Source: CAVORB01 sp963698495 (lineage in GTDB: Bacteria; Pseudomonadota; Gammaproteobacteria; Chromatiales; Chromatiaceae). From it: a stretch of 64,000 nt of DNA. Location of the stretch: positions 124,001 to 188,000 of the forward strand of contig CAVORB010000009.1 of the NCBI GenBank assembly GCA_963698495.1. Reading direction: 5' to 3'. Of the stretch, positions 48,603-57,749 are shown piece after piece. The translations under genes and the position numbers were made by a program. The notes beneath the pieces are model-generated. The model worked only from the letters and a program-made list of their open reading frames with translations. It ran no database searches and was not told the DNA's origin. The stretch's first letter is position 1. Every line of letters begins with the position of its first letter.

Positions 48603-48700
48603 CGCTTTATCCTCGGAGGTGATGTCCCGCCGCCGTGCTCGATCCGACTCGATGCATCGTCGTCACGACATGCGAACGCCGTTCGCCACGCCGGGCCGGC

Positions 48701-50923
48701 TCAGACCGCCTCGGTCTGATCGGTCGCTGGCTCCTCTCCCGGCTCGCTTGCAGGAGGCGCAAGCTTGAGCAGAATCCCCGCCATCGGCGGTAGCCTGACC
48801 TCGAGGGAGTAAGGGCGGTTCATCCAGGGTCTCTCTTCGGCCGCGAGGGTCTGACCCCCGTTGCCGACGCCGCTTCCGCCGTAGTCGGCGGCATCGGAGT
48901 TGAGGATTTCCCGGTAGACGCCGGGGGCGGGGACTCCGATGCGGTAGCCTTCCCGCGGCACTGGCGTGAAGTTGAGCGCCACGACCACGAAGTCGTCGCC
49001 GGTCTTACGCAGGTAGACGAGCACCGAGTTCTGGGCGTCGTGACAGTCGATCCACTCGAAGCCCTCCCACTCGAAGTCGCGGACGTGCAGTGCGGGGTCG
49101 CCGCGGTAGACGTCGTTGAGGTCCCGCACCAGATGCTGCACACCTTGGTGCAAGGGGTAGTCGAGCACGTACCAGTCGAGCACGCCGGTGCTGTCCCATT
49201 CGGTGCCCTGGCCGAACTCGGTGCCCATGAAGAGCAGCTTCTTGCCCGGGTGGGTGAACATGTAGGTGTAGATCAGGCGCAGGTTGGCGAAGCGCTGCCA
49301 CTCGTCGCCCGGCATCTTGCCCAGCATGGAGCGCTTGCCGTGGACCACCTCGTCGTGGGAGAAGGGGAGCAGGAAGTTCTCGGTGAAGGCGTACAGCATG
49401 CTGAAGGTCAGCATGTCCTGGTGATACTGGCGGTGGATGGGCTCGTGCTCGATGTAACGCAGGGTGTCGTTCATCCAGCCCATGTTCCACTTGAGGTCGA
49501 AGCCCAGCCCGCCGAGGTAGGTCGGTTTGGTCACCTGCGGCCAGGAGGTGGACTCCTCGGCCATGATCAGCGCTCCCGGTATCTGGGCGTGCGTGATCTC
49601 GTTGAGCTCGCGCAGGAAGTCGATCGCCTCCAGGTTCTCGCGTCCGCCGTAGCGGTTGGGGATCCACTCTCCCTCCTCGCGCGAGTAGTCGAGGTAGAGC
49701 ATCGAGGCCACCGCGTCCACCCGCAGTCCGTCGATGTGGAACTCCTCGAGCCAGAACAGGGCGCTCGAGACGAGGAAGTTCTTCACCTCGTAGCGGCCGA
49801 AGTTGTAGATCAGCGTCGACCAGTCCCTGTGCTCGCCCAGGCGCGGGTCCTCGTGCTCGTAGAGCGCGGTGCCGTCGAAGCGGGCCAGCCCGTGGGCGTC
49901 CTTCGGGAAGTGCGCGGGGACCCAGTCGAGGATGACGCCGATGCCGTGCTCATGACAGTGGTTGACGAACCAGCGGAAGTCGTCCGGGGTGCCGAAGCGA
50001 CTGGTGGGCGCATAGTAGCCCGTGGTCTGATAGCCCCAGGATTTGTCGTAGGGATGCTCGGTGACCGGCATCAGCTCGATATGGGTGAATCCCAGATCGC
50101 GGACGTATTCGACCAGCCGCTGGGCGAGGACGCGATAATTGATCATCTCGCCCTCGGGGCCGCGTTGCCAGGACCCGAGGTGCACCTCGTACACGGACAT
50201 GGGGCTGTGCATCCAGTCTTGGTCCGCGCGGCCCATCAGCCAATCCTGGTCGGTCCAGGTGAATTCGGTGGGCGGCTCGACGATCGAGGCATTGTCGGGA
50301 CGCACCTCGAAGCGGCGGCCGTAGGGGTCCGATTTGAGGAAGACGTCCCCGTTCTGGGCGCGGATCTCGAACTTGTAGACGATGCCCGTCGGCAGGTCCG
50401 GGATGAACAGCTCCCAGACCCCGTTGCCGTGCACCCGCATCGGGTGACTGCGGCCGTCCCAGCGGTTGAAATCACCGACGACGCTGACCCGCGCGGCGCT
50501 CGGCGCCCACACCGAGAAAAGCACGCCGGCGGTGCCGTCCGCCTGGTGCTCGCGGGCGCCGAGCAGGCGGTAGGCGTGCCAATGCTTGCCCTCGCCGAAG
50601 AGATGCAGGTCGAGGTCCCCGAGCTGGGGGGGATAGCAGTAGGGGTCGTGGGCGATGTGCTCGCGGTGCGCGTCGTCGCGCCAGATGAGGCGGTAACGTT
50701 CGGGTACCTCCGTCGCCTTGCCCTCCCACTCGAACAGGTCCGTGCCTTCAATCCGGCGCATCGGGTGGTTGCCCTCCGCGATGGAGACGTCCTCGGCGTG
50801 GGGCAGGAGCACGCGCACCGTCGCGCGGTCTCCCTTGATGTGCCGGCCGAGCGCGGCGAAGGGATCTGGATGCCTGGCCTCGACGATGCGCTGGATTTCG
50901 GGGGGGAGTTTGGGCTTGCTCAT
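48701..50923 (-). CDS. glgB: 1,4-alpha-glucan branching enzyme GlgB
   Basis: A 740-residue protein. CBM48-type N-terminal modules (HPDPFAALGRHIKGDRATVR; VLFSVWAPSAARVSVVGDFN) and a GH13 barrel: GVILDWVPAHFP (I), DGLRVDAVASMLYLDY with nucleophile (II), ALIMAEESTSWP with acid/base (III), LPFSHDEVVHGKRSM (IV). It introduces alpha-1,6 branches into glycogen. Full family length. It starts at ATG 50923 after GAGG. It reads in the same direction as glgA and the GH13 gene, so the three probably form an operon. Confidence 0.95.
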   Translation of the reverse strand: MSKPKLPPEIQRIVEARHPDPFAALGRHIKGDRATVRVLLPHAEDVSIAEGNHPMRRIEGTDLFEWEGKATEVPERYRLIWRDDAHREHIAHDPYCYPPQLGDLDLHLFGEGKHWHAYRLLGAREHQADGTAGVLFSVWAPSAARVSVVGDFNRWDGRSHPMRVHGNGVWELFIPDLPTGIVYKFEIRAQNGDVFLKSDPYGRRFEVRPDNASIVEPPTEFTWTDQDWLMGRADQDWMHSPMSVYEVHLGSWQRGPEGEMINYRVLAQRLVEYVRDLGFTHIELMPVTEHPYDKSWGYQTTGYYAPTSRFGTPDDFRWFVNHCHEHGIGVILDWVPAHFPKDAHGLARFDGTALYEHEDPRLGEHRDWSTLIYNFGRYEVKNFLVSSALFWLEEFHIDGLRVDAVASMLYLDYSREEGEWIPNRYGGRENLEAIDFLRELNEITHAQIPGALIMAEESTSWPQVTKPTYLGGLGFDLKWNMGWMNDTLRYIEHEPIHRQYHQDMLTFSMLYAFTENFLLPFSHDEVVHGKRSMLGKMPGDEWQRFANLRLIYTYMFTHPGKKLLFMGTEFGQGTEWDSTGVLDWYVLDYPLHQGVQHLVRDLNDVYRGDPALHVRDFEWEGFEWIDCHDAQNSVLVYLRKTGDDFVVVALNFTPVPREGYRIGVPAPGVYREILNSDAADYGGSGVGNGGQTLAAEERPWMNRPYSLEVRLPPMAGILLKLAPPASEPGEEPATDQTEAV

Positions 50924-51072
50924 CCTGCGATACCTCTTCCGGGATGCGACCGAATGGGAATCTTCACACAAATTCCCTGGTCGTGCTCCAGGAATTCGCG
51001 ATGTCCAGTGCGTCCGCGGGACTTCTCCGACCGGGACTCGTGGGGGAAGGGGTGGACTCCGGCTGGCCCGGC

Positions 51073-51252
51073 CTACTCCTCGGTCTCGACGATGACGCCG
51101 CTGCCGTCCTTGCCTACCACGATGACGACCTTGCCCAAGGTCGGATGGCGGGCGGCGTATACGCCGAATCCCTGGAGGTCTTTCTCCACGATGATCTCGC
51201 ACTCGTCCTTCAGGTCCTGGATGACCCGCGATTCGGCGTCGAACATGCGCAT
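51073..51252 (-). CDS. 59-residue protein upstream of glgB
   Basis: A short but convincing frame: MRMFDAESRVIQDLKDECEI, IVEKDLQGFGVYAARHPTLG, KVVIVVGKDGSGVIVETEE. AGGAAA is well placed before the outer ATG (51250-51252). Composition is that of a small alpha/beta soluble protein with one Cys. It lies about 150 bases upstream of glgB on the same strand. The family is not recognised, but codon usage and a clean ribosome site support a real gene. Confidence 0.6.
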   Translation of the reverse strand: MRMFDAESRVIQDLKDECEIIVEKDLQGFGVYAARHPTLGKVVIVVGKDGSGVIVETEE

Positions 51253-51462
51253 GGGCGTTGTTTCCTGCGTGGTGGTGCCGTCACGCCGTCAGCGGTGACG
51301 AGGGATTCAGGCGGCCTTGGCACGAAACCATCGTGCCTGATCTTCTGCTCCTAAGATTAGCAGGAGCCAGGCGCGAGGGAGAAGTCACGCGGCGAGGCGA
51401 TCGGGCCCGAAAGCGGCGGGATTCGCTGCCGCGCGCCGCCTGATACAGTACCCTTGCGCGCG

Positions 51463-52374
51463 TCAACTCCGCTGCCGGCGCGGTGTTCCCGCCTCCGCCT
51501 GAAGCAGGTCGATGAAGCCCTGTTGGAACCGGCGCAGGTACTTGTCCCGCAGGTGAGCGATGCGGGTGACCTCCCAGGGAAAGAGGTGGCTGAGGTCGCG
51601 CCGGCCAAGATCCGCGTCCTGCGCGGGGTCGTAGGCGGGGTCGGCGATGATGCCGATGCCCAGGTCCTCGCGCACGTAAGCCTTGATCAGTTCCGTGTCC
51701 GCGGTGCTCAGCACCACGCGCGGGTGCAGGCCCTCCTTGGCGAAGGTGTCGCTCAGATGGCCGCGCCCGGTGAAGCCAAACACGTAAGTGATCATGGGCT
51801 GCTCGCACAGCAGCTCGAGCGTGATCGGGCGGGCGTCGAGGACCGGGTGTCCCGAAGGGGCGATCAGGCAGCGGTTCCAGCGGTAACAGGGGACCGAGGC
51901 GAGCGCCGGATGGTCGCCCGCGGCCTCGGTGCTGACTGCGATGTCCACCGCGTCGCGCAGGGTCATCTCCGCCAGCTGTTGCGGTGTCCCATGATGGATC
52001 TGCACCTCCACCCCGGGGTAGGCCTGCCGGAAACGGCGGACCGCCGGCGGCAGAACGTAACGGGCCTCGGTATGGGTGGCACCGATCCGCAGCACGCCGC
52101 GGTCGTCCGCCTGCCGGTCGTCCCCGATGGCAAGAATGTTCGCCGCACCTGCCAGGGTGCTGCGGGCATAACCCACTACCTGCTCACCGATGGGTGTAAG
52201 CCCGACCAGGCGTTTCCCGTTGCGGCGGAACAACCGCGCGCCCAGCTCCTCTTCCAGCTGCTTGAGGTGCTGGGAGACGGCTGGTTGCACCAGGTTGAGC
52301 CGCAGCGCGGTATGGCTGACGCTGAAGTCCGAGTCCGTCAATGTCACCAGCGACCTGAGGTGGCGAAGCTCCAT
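51463..52374 (-). CDS. CysB-like LysR-family regulator
   Basis: A 303-residue protein with an N-terminal winged HTH (SVSHTALRLNLVQPAVSQHLKQL) and a ligand domain very like CysB: IGATHTEARYVLPPAVRRF where CysB has T-T-H-T-Q-A-R-Y for sulfate/thiosulfate, CYRWNRCLIAPSGHPVLD, ITYVFGFTGRGHLSDTF, AYVREDLGIGIIADPAYDP. One ligand-contact Gln is Glu here. It likely senses a sulfur compound or O-acetylserine. It is divergent from a DsrC/TusE-family gene across an AT-rich operator region. Confidence 0.88.
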   Translation of the reverse strand: MELRHLRSLVTLTDSDFSVSHTALRLNLVQPAVSQHLKQLEEELGARLFRRNGKRLVGLTPIGEQVVGYARSTLAGAANILAIGDDRQADDRGVLRIGATHTEARYVLPPAVRRFRQAYPGVEVQIHHGTPQQLAEMTLRDAVDIAVSTEAAGDHPALASVPCYRWNRCLIAPSGHPVLDARPITLELLCEQPMITYVFGFTGRGHLSDTFAKEGLHPRVVLSTADTELIKAYVREDLGIGIIADPAYDPAQDADLGRRDLSHLFPWEVTRIAHLRDKYLRRFQQGFIDLLQAEAGTPRRQRS

Positions 52375-52430
52375 ATCATAATTTCTGATAGAAAAGAATG
52401 AACTATTATTTTATATGATTATGGCAGGCG
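52375..52430. promoter_or_regulatory. AT-rich divergent operator/promoter region
   Basis: Much lower in GC than its surroundings. CATATCATAAT near the LysR start (from 52372) has an approximate inverted partner, ATTTTATATG, about 30 bases away; a TATTATTTTATA stretch offers -10 candidates. LysR regulators usually autoregulate from such divergent regions. Confidence 0.45.
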
Positions 52431-52504
52431 CCCATACTGCTACCCAACGGCATAGGCCGGCTGATTCTTCACCAAAAACCTTACAGCACACGGAGATCAC
52501 GAAA

Positions 52505-52849
52505 ATGCATGCACTGGAGACGGATACCGATCAAACGGGAATCGGCGCCGGCGCCCTGTTCGACGCGGACGGTTTTCTTCTGGACCACGAGCTCTGGAGC
52601 GAAGATCTCGGTCGGGAGATCGCGGAGCAGCACGGGGTTGCGCCCCTCACCGAGAAGCACCTGCGCGTGATCCGGTACATCCGCGATCGCTTTCAGGAGC
52701 TCGATGCCCAGCCGAGCATGAGACGGGTGTGCCGGGCGACCGAGATCCCCAAGGCGCAGGTCTATGCCCTGTTCGGCGGCTGCCTCGCGATCTGGCGGAT
52801 CGCGGGTCTGCCCAATCCGGGTGAGGAGGCCAAGGCCTACCTGATCTGA
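52505..52849 (+). CDS. DsrC/TusE-family protein lacking both conserved Cys (RspA-like)
   Basis: A 114-residue protein. Family features: FDADGFLLDHELWSEDLGRE, AEQHGVAPLTEKHLRVIRYI, PSMRRVCRATEIPKAQVYALF and AGLPNP. In DsrC/TusE the sequence before AGLP has a Cys and the penultimate residue is Cys. Here the first is Trp (IWRIAGLP) and the protein ends in EEAKAYLI, so neither sulfur-carrying Cys is present; a Cys occurs four residues earlier (GGC). Such Cys-less DsrC relatives have been considered regulatory. GGAGAT precedes the ATG. A CysB-like gene is divergent. Confidence 0.8.
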   Translation: MHALETDTDQTGIGAGALFDADGFLLDHELWSEDLGREIAEQHGVAPLTEKHLRVIRYIRDRFQELDAQPSMRRVCRATEIPKAQVYALFGGCLAIWRIAGLPNPGEEAKAYLI

Positions 52850-52855
52850 TGGCGC

Positions 52856-52885
52856 TCAGCCGCGGGCGCATCGGCCCGCGGCTGA
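52856..52885 (+). terminator. Strong hairpin after the DsrC-like gene
   Basis: TCAGCCGCGGGC-GCATCG-GCCCGCGGCTGA is a 12-bp perfect stem starting 7 bases after the stop codon. The following CAACATTTGG is only weakly U-rich. Confidence 0.6.
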
Positions 52886-52975
52886 CAACATTTGGATGGC
52901 TGTCTGGCGGTGATTCGGAATGGGTGGGTAGCGGTCCGGCCCGCCGGATCACGGGCCGGAGGGTCCCCCGCGCGG

Positions 52976-55021
52976 TCAGTCCTCAGCGCGCTGGAAGGCG
53001 TCCATGAGTTGTTTCTGGATATTGGCAGGAACGGGGTCGTAGTGGCTCAGCTCGATGCTGTAGGTGCCCTCGCCTCCGGTCAGTGACTTGAGTCGCGATT
53101 CGTAGCCCTCGAGCTCCGCCAACGGCACCTCTCCGTCGATTGCGATGCGGCCGCCGGTTTTCGCCTCGCTGCCGTTGATGCGTCCGCGCCGGCTCGAAAG
53201 GTCTCCGGCCAGATCGCCCATGGCGCTGTCCTGGGCGGTGATTCGGATCTTGACGATCGGCTCCAGGATCACCGGCTTGGCCTTCTCGACCGCGTCGAGG
53301 AATGCCTTGCGTCCCGCGGTGGCGAAGGCGATGTCCTTGGAGTCCACCGGATGGAACTTGCCGTCATAGAGGCTCACCCGCACGTCCTGCAGCGGGTAGC
53401 CGGCGACGGCCCCCTCCTGCAGTACCTGGCGTACGCCCTTTTCCACCGAGGGAATGAACTGGCCAGGGATGACGCCGCCGACGATCGCGTCGACGAACTC
53501 GAATCCGGCCCCCCGCTCGAGCGGCTCCACCCGCAGGTAGACCTCCCCGAACTGGCCGGCGCCGCCGGTCTGCTTCTTGTGCCGGTGGTGGCCCTCCGCC
53601 TTGGCGGTGATGGTCTCGCGGTAGGCGATGCTCGGCGGCTTGGTGTCGACCTCGACGTGAAACTGCTCGGACAGGCGCCGCAAAAGCACCTTCAGATGCA
53701 GCTCACCCATGCCCCGCATGATGGTCTCGTTGGCGGAGGCGTTGTGCTCCAGGTGGAAGCAGGCATCCTCGTCCTCGAGCTTGCGCAGGGCGTCCGTGAG
53801 CTTCTGCTCGTCGCCGCGCTTCGCCGGGGTGACTGCCAGCCCGTACAGAGGCACCGGGCACTCGATGGTGCGCAGATGGTGATGGTCCTCGTCGTGGGAG
53901 TCGTGCAGCACCGCGTCGAAATGGATGTCCTCGACCCGGGCCATCGCCAGGATGTCGCCCGGCACCCCCTCGTCGACCTCGATCAGCTCGTTGCCGTGGA
54001 CGCGGAACAGGCGGTTGACCTTGAAGGGCTTGCGCGCGTCGCCGACGAAGAGCTGGCTGTTGGGGGTGATGCGCCCCTGATGGATGCGGAAGACGCCGAT
54101 CTTGCCCCGGAACGGGTCGTTGATCACCTTGAACACGTGGGCCAGGGCATGAAGGCTCGGGTCCGGGCGCACCGCGACCGGCTCGATCTTCGCCCCCTCG
54201 CCCTTCATATACGGCGGCGGGTTGCCCTCCGCCGGGTTCGGCATCAGCCGCACCAGGATGTTCAGCAGCTCGGCGATGCCGGCGCCGGTCTTGGCGGAGA
54301 CATAGCAGATGGGGATCAGATGGGCCTCGCGCAGGGCCTCCTCGAAGGGGTCGTGGAGCTGCTCGGGCTTCAGGTCCTGGCCTTGTTCCAGATAGAGCTC
54401 CATCAGCTCCTCGTCGACCTCCACCACCTGGTCGATGATCTGGCTGTGGGCCTCCTCGACGGTGGAGAAATCGGCACCCTCGCCGCTCGGCTGGAAGAAG
54501 CAGTCGATCACCCGCTTGCCGCCCTCGGCGGGCAGGTTGATGGGCAGGCACTCGCTGCCGAAGGTGTCACGGATCTGCGTGGTGAGTCCGGCCAGATCCA
54601 CGCCCTCGGCGTCGATCTTGTTGACGATGATGATACGGCACAGGTTGCGGTTGTCCGCCGCCTTCCACATGCGCTGGGTGACGCTCTCGACGCCGGACTC
54701 GGCGTTGATCACCAGCGCCGCGGTCTCCACTGCCGCCAGGACCGACAGGCTGCGGCCGATGAAGTCGGGAAATCCGGGGGTGTCGATGAGGTTGATGTGC
54801 TTGCCGTGTGCGTTGAAGCCGGTGATGGCCACGTCCAGGGAATGCTGCTGCTCCTTCTCGAGGGCGTCGTAGTCGCAGACGGTGGTGCCCCGCTCGACAC
54901 TGCCGGGCTCGGGGATGACGCCGGTCGCGGCGAGGAGGGCCTCGACCAGGGTGGTCTTGCCGGCGCCGGAGTGACCGGTCAGGGCGATGTTGCGGACGTC
55001 CTCAGCGTTGTAGTCAGACAT
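52976..55021 (-). CDS. EF-G-like GTPase (FusA2-type)
   Basis: A 681-residue translational GTPase. G1 ALTGHSGAGKTTLVEALL (Ser where EF-G has Asp), G3 INLIDTPGFPDF, G4 IIVNKIDAEG, domain II RGKIGVFRIHQGRI, domain III LHLKVLLRRLSEQFHVEV, domain IV GGAGQFGEVYLRVEPLERGA and domain V LEGYESRLKSLTGGEGTYSI. The G1 variation and short length place it in the EF-G-like paralogue group rather than the housekeeping EF-G, which normally sits with rpsL/rpsG/tuf. Role of this group varies. Divergent from the antiporter gene. Confidence 0.85.
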   Translation of the reverse strand: MSDYNAEDVRNIALTGHSGAGKTTLVEALLAATGVIPEPGSVERGTTVCDYDALEKEQQHSLDVAITGFNAHGKHINLIDTPGFPDFIGRSLSVLAAVETAALVINAESGVESVTQRMWKAADNRNLCRIIIVNKIDAEGVDLAGLTTQIRDTFGSECLPINLPAEGGKRVIDCFFQPSGEGADFSTVEEAHSQIIDQVVEVDEELMELYLEQGQDLKPEQLHDPFEEALREAHLIPICYVSAKTGAGIAELLNILVRLMPNPAEGNPPPYMKGEGAKIEPVAVRPDPSLHALAHVFKVINDPFRGKIGVFRIHQGRITPNSQLFVGDARKPFKVNRLFRVHGNELIEVDEGVPGDILAMARVEDIHFDAVLHDSHDEDHHHLRTIECPVPLYGLAVTPAKRGDEQKLTDALRKLEDEDACFHLEHNASANETIMRGMGELHLKVLLRRLSEQFHVEVDTKPPSIAYRETITAKAEGHHRHKKQTGGAGQFGEVYLRVEPLERGAGFEFVDAIVGGVIPGQFIPSVEKGVRQVLQEGAVAGYPLQDVRVSLYDGKFHPVDSKDIAFATAGRKAFLDAVEKAKPVILEPIVKIRITAQDSAMGDLAGDLSSRRGRINGSEAKTGGRIAIDGEVPLAELEGYESRLKSLTGGEGTYSIELSHYDPVPANIQKQLMDAFQRAED

Positions 55022-55222
55022 CGGTGAACCTTCTTCGGGGGTGCTGATGTGTTGTTGGATGGCGGTACTTGACCGAGAAACTGGATAGTTCAGAACAAAA
55101 AAGTATACCGCACTTGGCCCGTCGCAGGGCCAATCAGTCCCGGCACCGGGGCGGGAGACGGCCCGTGAAACACGGCAGGCACGGGATTAACATAGCCACG
55201 CCGTTGCCTACGGGAATACTCC

Positions 55223-56803
55223 ATGCTCGACGTCGTCTGGATCTCGCTCGCCTTCGCGCTCGGCCTTCTGGCCCGCCAGCTCGGCCTCCCGCCGCTGGTA
55301 GGTTTTCTGGCGGCAGGGTTCGTGCTCCACGGCGCCGGCGTGGCGGCGAACGAGGTCATCACCGAGTTTTCCGACATGGGGGTGACCCTGCTGCTTTTTT
55401 CCATCGGGCTCAAGTTGAAGCTCGATAGCCTCGCCCGGCCGCAGGTATGGGCGGTGGCGAGCCTGCATCTGGGTGCCAGCGTCGTGCTTTTCGTTCCGGC
55501 GTGTCTCGCCCTGGGTGCGGCGGGCGTGCCTTTCCTCGTCGATCTGGATGCCGCCGCCGCGGTACTGCTGGCTTTCGCGCTGAGCTTCTCCAGCACCGTG
55601 TTCGCCGTCAAGGTGCTGGAGGAGAAGGGGGAGACGGGCTCGGTCTACGGCTCCATCGCCATTGGCATTCTGATCATGCAGGACCTCGCGGCGGTGTTGT
55701 TTCTGGCCGTCTCGGCAGGCAAGGTTCCCTCGCTCTGGGCGTTGCTGTTACTGCTGCTGATCCCGGGGCGGCGGTTGCTGCTGCACATCCTGGAGCGCGC
55801 GGGTCACGGGGAGCTGCTGGTGCTGTTCGGCCTGACCCTTGGACTAGGGGGTGCACAGCTGTTCGACCTCGTCAGTCTCAAGGGCGATCTCGGCGCGCTG
55901 ATCCTGGGGGTGATGATCGCGTCTCATCCCAAGGCCTCCGAGCTGGCAAAGGCGTTGCTGAACTTCAAGGACGTGTTCCTGGTAGGGTTCTTTCTCAGCA
56001 TCGGGCTGGGCGGCGCGCCGGACCTGCAGATGGTGCTCATCGCGCTGTTACTGCTTCTGGCGTTGCCCGCCAAGGGCTGGCTGTTTTACCGCCTGATGCT
56101 GTTCTTCCGACTGCGGGCGAGGACGTCCTTTCTCGGGGCCGTGACCCTCGCCAACTACAGCGAGTTCGGTCTCATCGTTGCGGCCGTCGGAAAAGCCAGT
56201 GGTTGGCTGGGTCCCGAGTGGTTGACCATCATCGCCATCGCCCTGTCCTTGTCGTTCGTCGCCGCCTCGCCGCTGAGCACGTACTCGCACGAGCTCTACG
56301 AGCGGTTCAGCCGGCGCCTATGCCGGGCGCAAAGTCCACACCGCGTGGATTTCGAGGCGGAGATCGACCCCGGGAACGCGGACGTGCTCGTGCTCGGCAT
56401 GGGGCGCGTGGGGGAAGGGGCGTACGACACGCTTCAGGTCCTGAAGGGACGCCGCCCCGTGGGTATCGATGCCGATCCCTACGTCGTGGCCGCGCAGGTC
56501 GAGGCGGGCCGCCGCGTCATCCACGGCAGCGCCACCGATCCCGACTTCTGGCACCGGCTCCACCTGGATCATGGCAGCATCCGTTTGGTGCTGCTCGCGC
56601 TCCCTCAGCTGTCGGAGAACGTATTCGCCGCCGAGCACCTGGTGAAGGAGGGGTTTGACGGCCTGATCGGAGCCATCGCGAAGTTCCCTGACGACGAGCC
56701 CGTTTTAAGGGCGGCGGGGGTGCAAATGGTGTTTGATCTCCATGCCGAGGCGGGCTCCGGTTTCGCGCAGCACGTATGTGCCCAGGCGCGTCCGGTTGCC
56801 TGA
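55223..56803 (+). CDS. CPA2-family cation/proton antiporter with RCK domain
   Basis: A 526-residue protein with about 11-12 membrane helices over the first 360 residues: LARQLGLPPLVGFLAAGFVL, MGVTLLLFSIGLKL, LLAFALSFSSTVFAVKVLEE, LGALILGVMIASHP, TLANYSEFGLIVAAVGKAS. A TrkA-N/RCK domain follows (VLVLGMGRVGEGAYDTL, IDADPYVVAAQVEAGRRVIH, GSATDPDFW). It resembles Kef/YbaL potassium-efflux types gated by nucleotides. Substrate ion is not certain. Confidence 0.88.
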   Translation: MLDVVWISLAFALGLLARQLGLPPLVGFLAAGFVLHGAGVAANEVITEFSDMGVTLLLFSIGLKLKLDSLARPQVWAVASLHLGASVVLFVPACLALGAAGVPFLVDLDAAAAVLLAFALSFSSTVFAVKVLEEKGETGSVYGSIAIGILIMQDLAAVLFLAVSAGKVPSLWALLLLLLIPGRRLLLHILERAGHGELLVLFGLTLGLGGAQLFDLVSLKGDLGALILGVMIASHPKASELAKALLNFKDVFLVGFFLSIGLGGAPDLQMVLIALLLLLALPAKGWLFYRLMLFFRLRARTSFLGAVTLANYSEFGLIVAAVGKASGWLGPEWLTIIAIALSLSFVAASPLSTYSHELYERFSRRLCRAQSPHRVDFEAEIDPGNADVLVLGMGRVGEGAYDTLQVLKGRRPVGIDADPYVVAAQVEAGRRVIHGSATDPDFWHRLHLDHGSIRLVLLALPQLSENVFAAEHLVKEGFDGLIGAIAKFPDDEPVLRAAGVQMVFDLHAEAGSGFAQHVCAQARPVA

Positions 56804-56979
56804 CCGTCTCGATCGGGGGCAACGATCAGCCGTGACGCCACCCGTGGGCGACAGGCATTTCGCCGCACGGGCAGATCGCGCCGGAGCGCGGGTTTTGAGC
56901 CCGCGGGTCGTCCGGTTGGTGCTGAATCGTCGATAATCAGGCCTATGACGTGCGTGCTTGGAAGACGAGGAGAGATGCC

Positions 56980-57456
56980 ATGCCCATGATGCTGACTTCG
57001 ACCGCCTTCTCGGAGGGCGGCGAGATTCCGATCCGCTTTACCTGTGAAGGCGACGATGTTTCGCCGGATCTTGCGTGGAGCGGGGTCCCGGCGGGCACCC
57101 GCAGCCTGGTGTTGATCGTCGACGATCCGGATGCACCGGATCCCGGAGCACCCAAGATGGTCTGGGATCATTGGCTGCTGTACAACGTTCCGGGTGACTG
57201 CAGCGGCTTACCGGCGGCGGTCAAGCCGCACGAGCTGCCTCCCGGCACCCATGAGGGCGTGAACAGCTGGGGCAGGACGGGTTACGGTGGCCCTTGTCCT
57301 CCGATTGGCCGCCATCGCTACTTCCACATCCTGTATGCGCTCGATATCGAGCTGCCGGACCTGGGGCGTCCCGGCAAGAATCGGCTCCTGGCGGCCATAC
57401 AGGGGCATATCCTCGAGCACACCGAGCTGGTAGGCACCTACGAGCGGCAGCGTTAA
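56980..57456 (+). CDS. YbhB/YbcL family PEBP-like protein
   Basis: A 158-residue cytosolic protein with PEBP-fold signature: IPIRFTCEGDDVSPDLAWSG, SLVLIVDDPDAPD, WDHWLLYNVPGD, GVNSWGRTGYGGPCPPIGRH (ligand pocket) and HRYFHILYALD. Full family length. GAGGAGA is well placed before ATG 56980. YbhB proteins have no agreed biochemical function. It converges with the small membrane gene at 57453, their stops overlapping by four bases. Confidence 0.9.
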   Translation: MPMMLTSTAFSEGGEIPIRFTCEGDDVSPDLAWSGVPAGTRSLVLIVDDPDAPDPGAPKMVWDHWLLYNVPGDCSGLPAAVKPHELPPGTHEGVNSWGRTGYGGPCPPIGRHRYFHILYALDIELPDLGRPGKNRLLAAIQGHILEHTELVGTYERQR

Positions 57457-57749
57457 TCCGTGCCCCATGCGCTGCTGCGCGAGTGCATTCGAATCAGCAG
57501 CAGCGCCCGGGGGTTCCTGGGCGCTGTTTGGCGCCATCGAGGTGTCAGGCCCCGCCGCATGGCTCCGGATGACGCCGGCCGTCGGCTCGCGAGGCCCGGC
57601 CGTAGCTGGATGGACCGGTTGGGTTGGGAATCTCCACGCCCTCCTCGGTCTCTCTGCACGCGCACCGTCTCGCGGCCGAAGAGCAGGGGCAGCAGTGCAT
57701 AAGGGACCAGCGCGATCAGTCCGGCGATGGTCAGATTGTCGAAGTACAT
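57453..57749 (-). CDS. Small single-helix membrane protein, unknown
   Basis: A 98-residue protein. An ideal AAGGAG six bases before the ATG (57747-57749) and an N-terminal membrane helix (LTIAGLIALVPYALLPLLFG) followed by RETVRVQRDRGGRG support a real gene. The remaining tail is basic and disorder-like (RPGLASRRPASSGAMRRGLT). Its C-terminal codons overlap the YbhB stop. The tail may be the by-product of a lost upstream stop, so the exact end is less sure than the start. Confidence 0.5.
   Translation of the reverse strand: MYFDNLTIAGLIALVPYALLPLLFGRETVRVQRDRGGRGDSQPNRSIQLRPGLASRRPASSGAMRRGLTPRWRQTAPRNPRALLLIRMHSRSSAWGTD

Noticed and set aside
49040..51298. A long plus-strand frame antisense to glgB
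   Set aside because: It mirrors the branching enzyme gene and shows only biased composition; no ribosome-binding site or motif.
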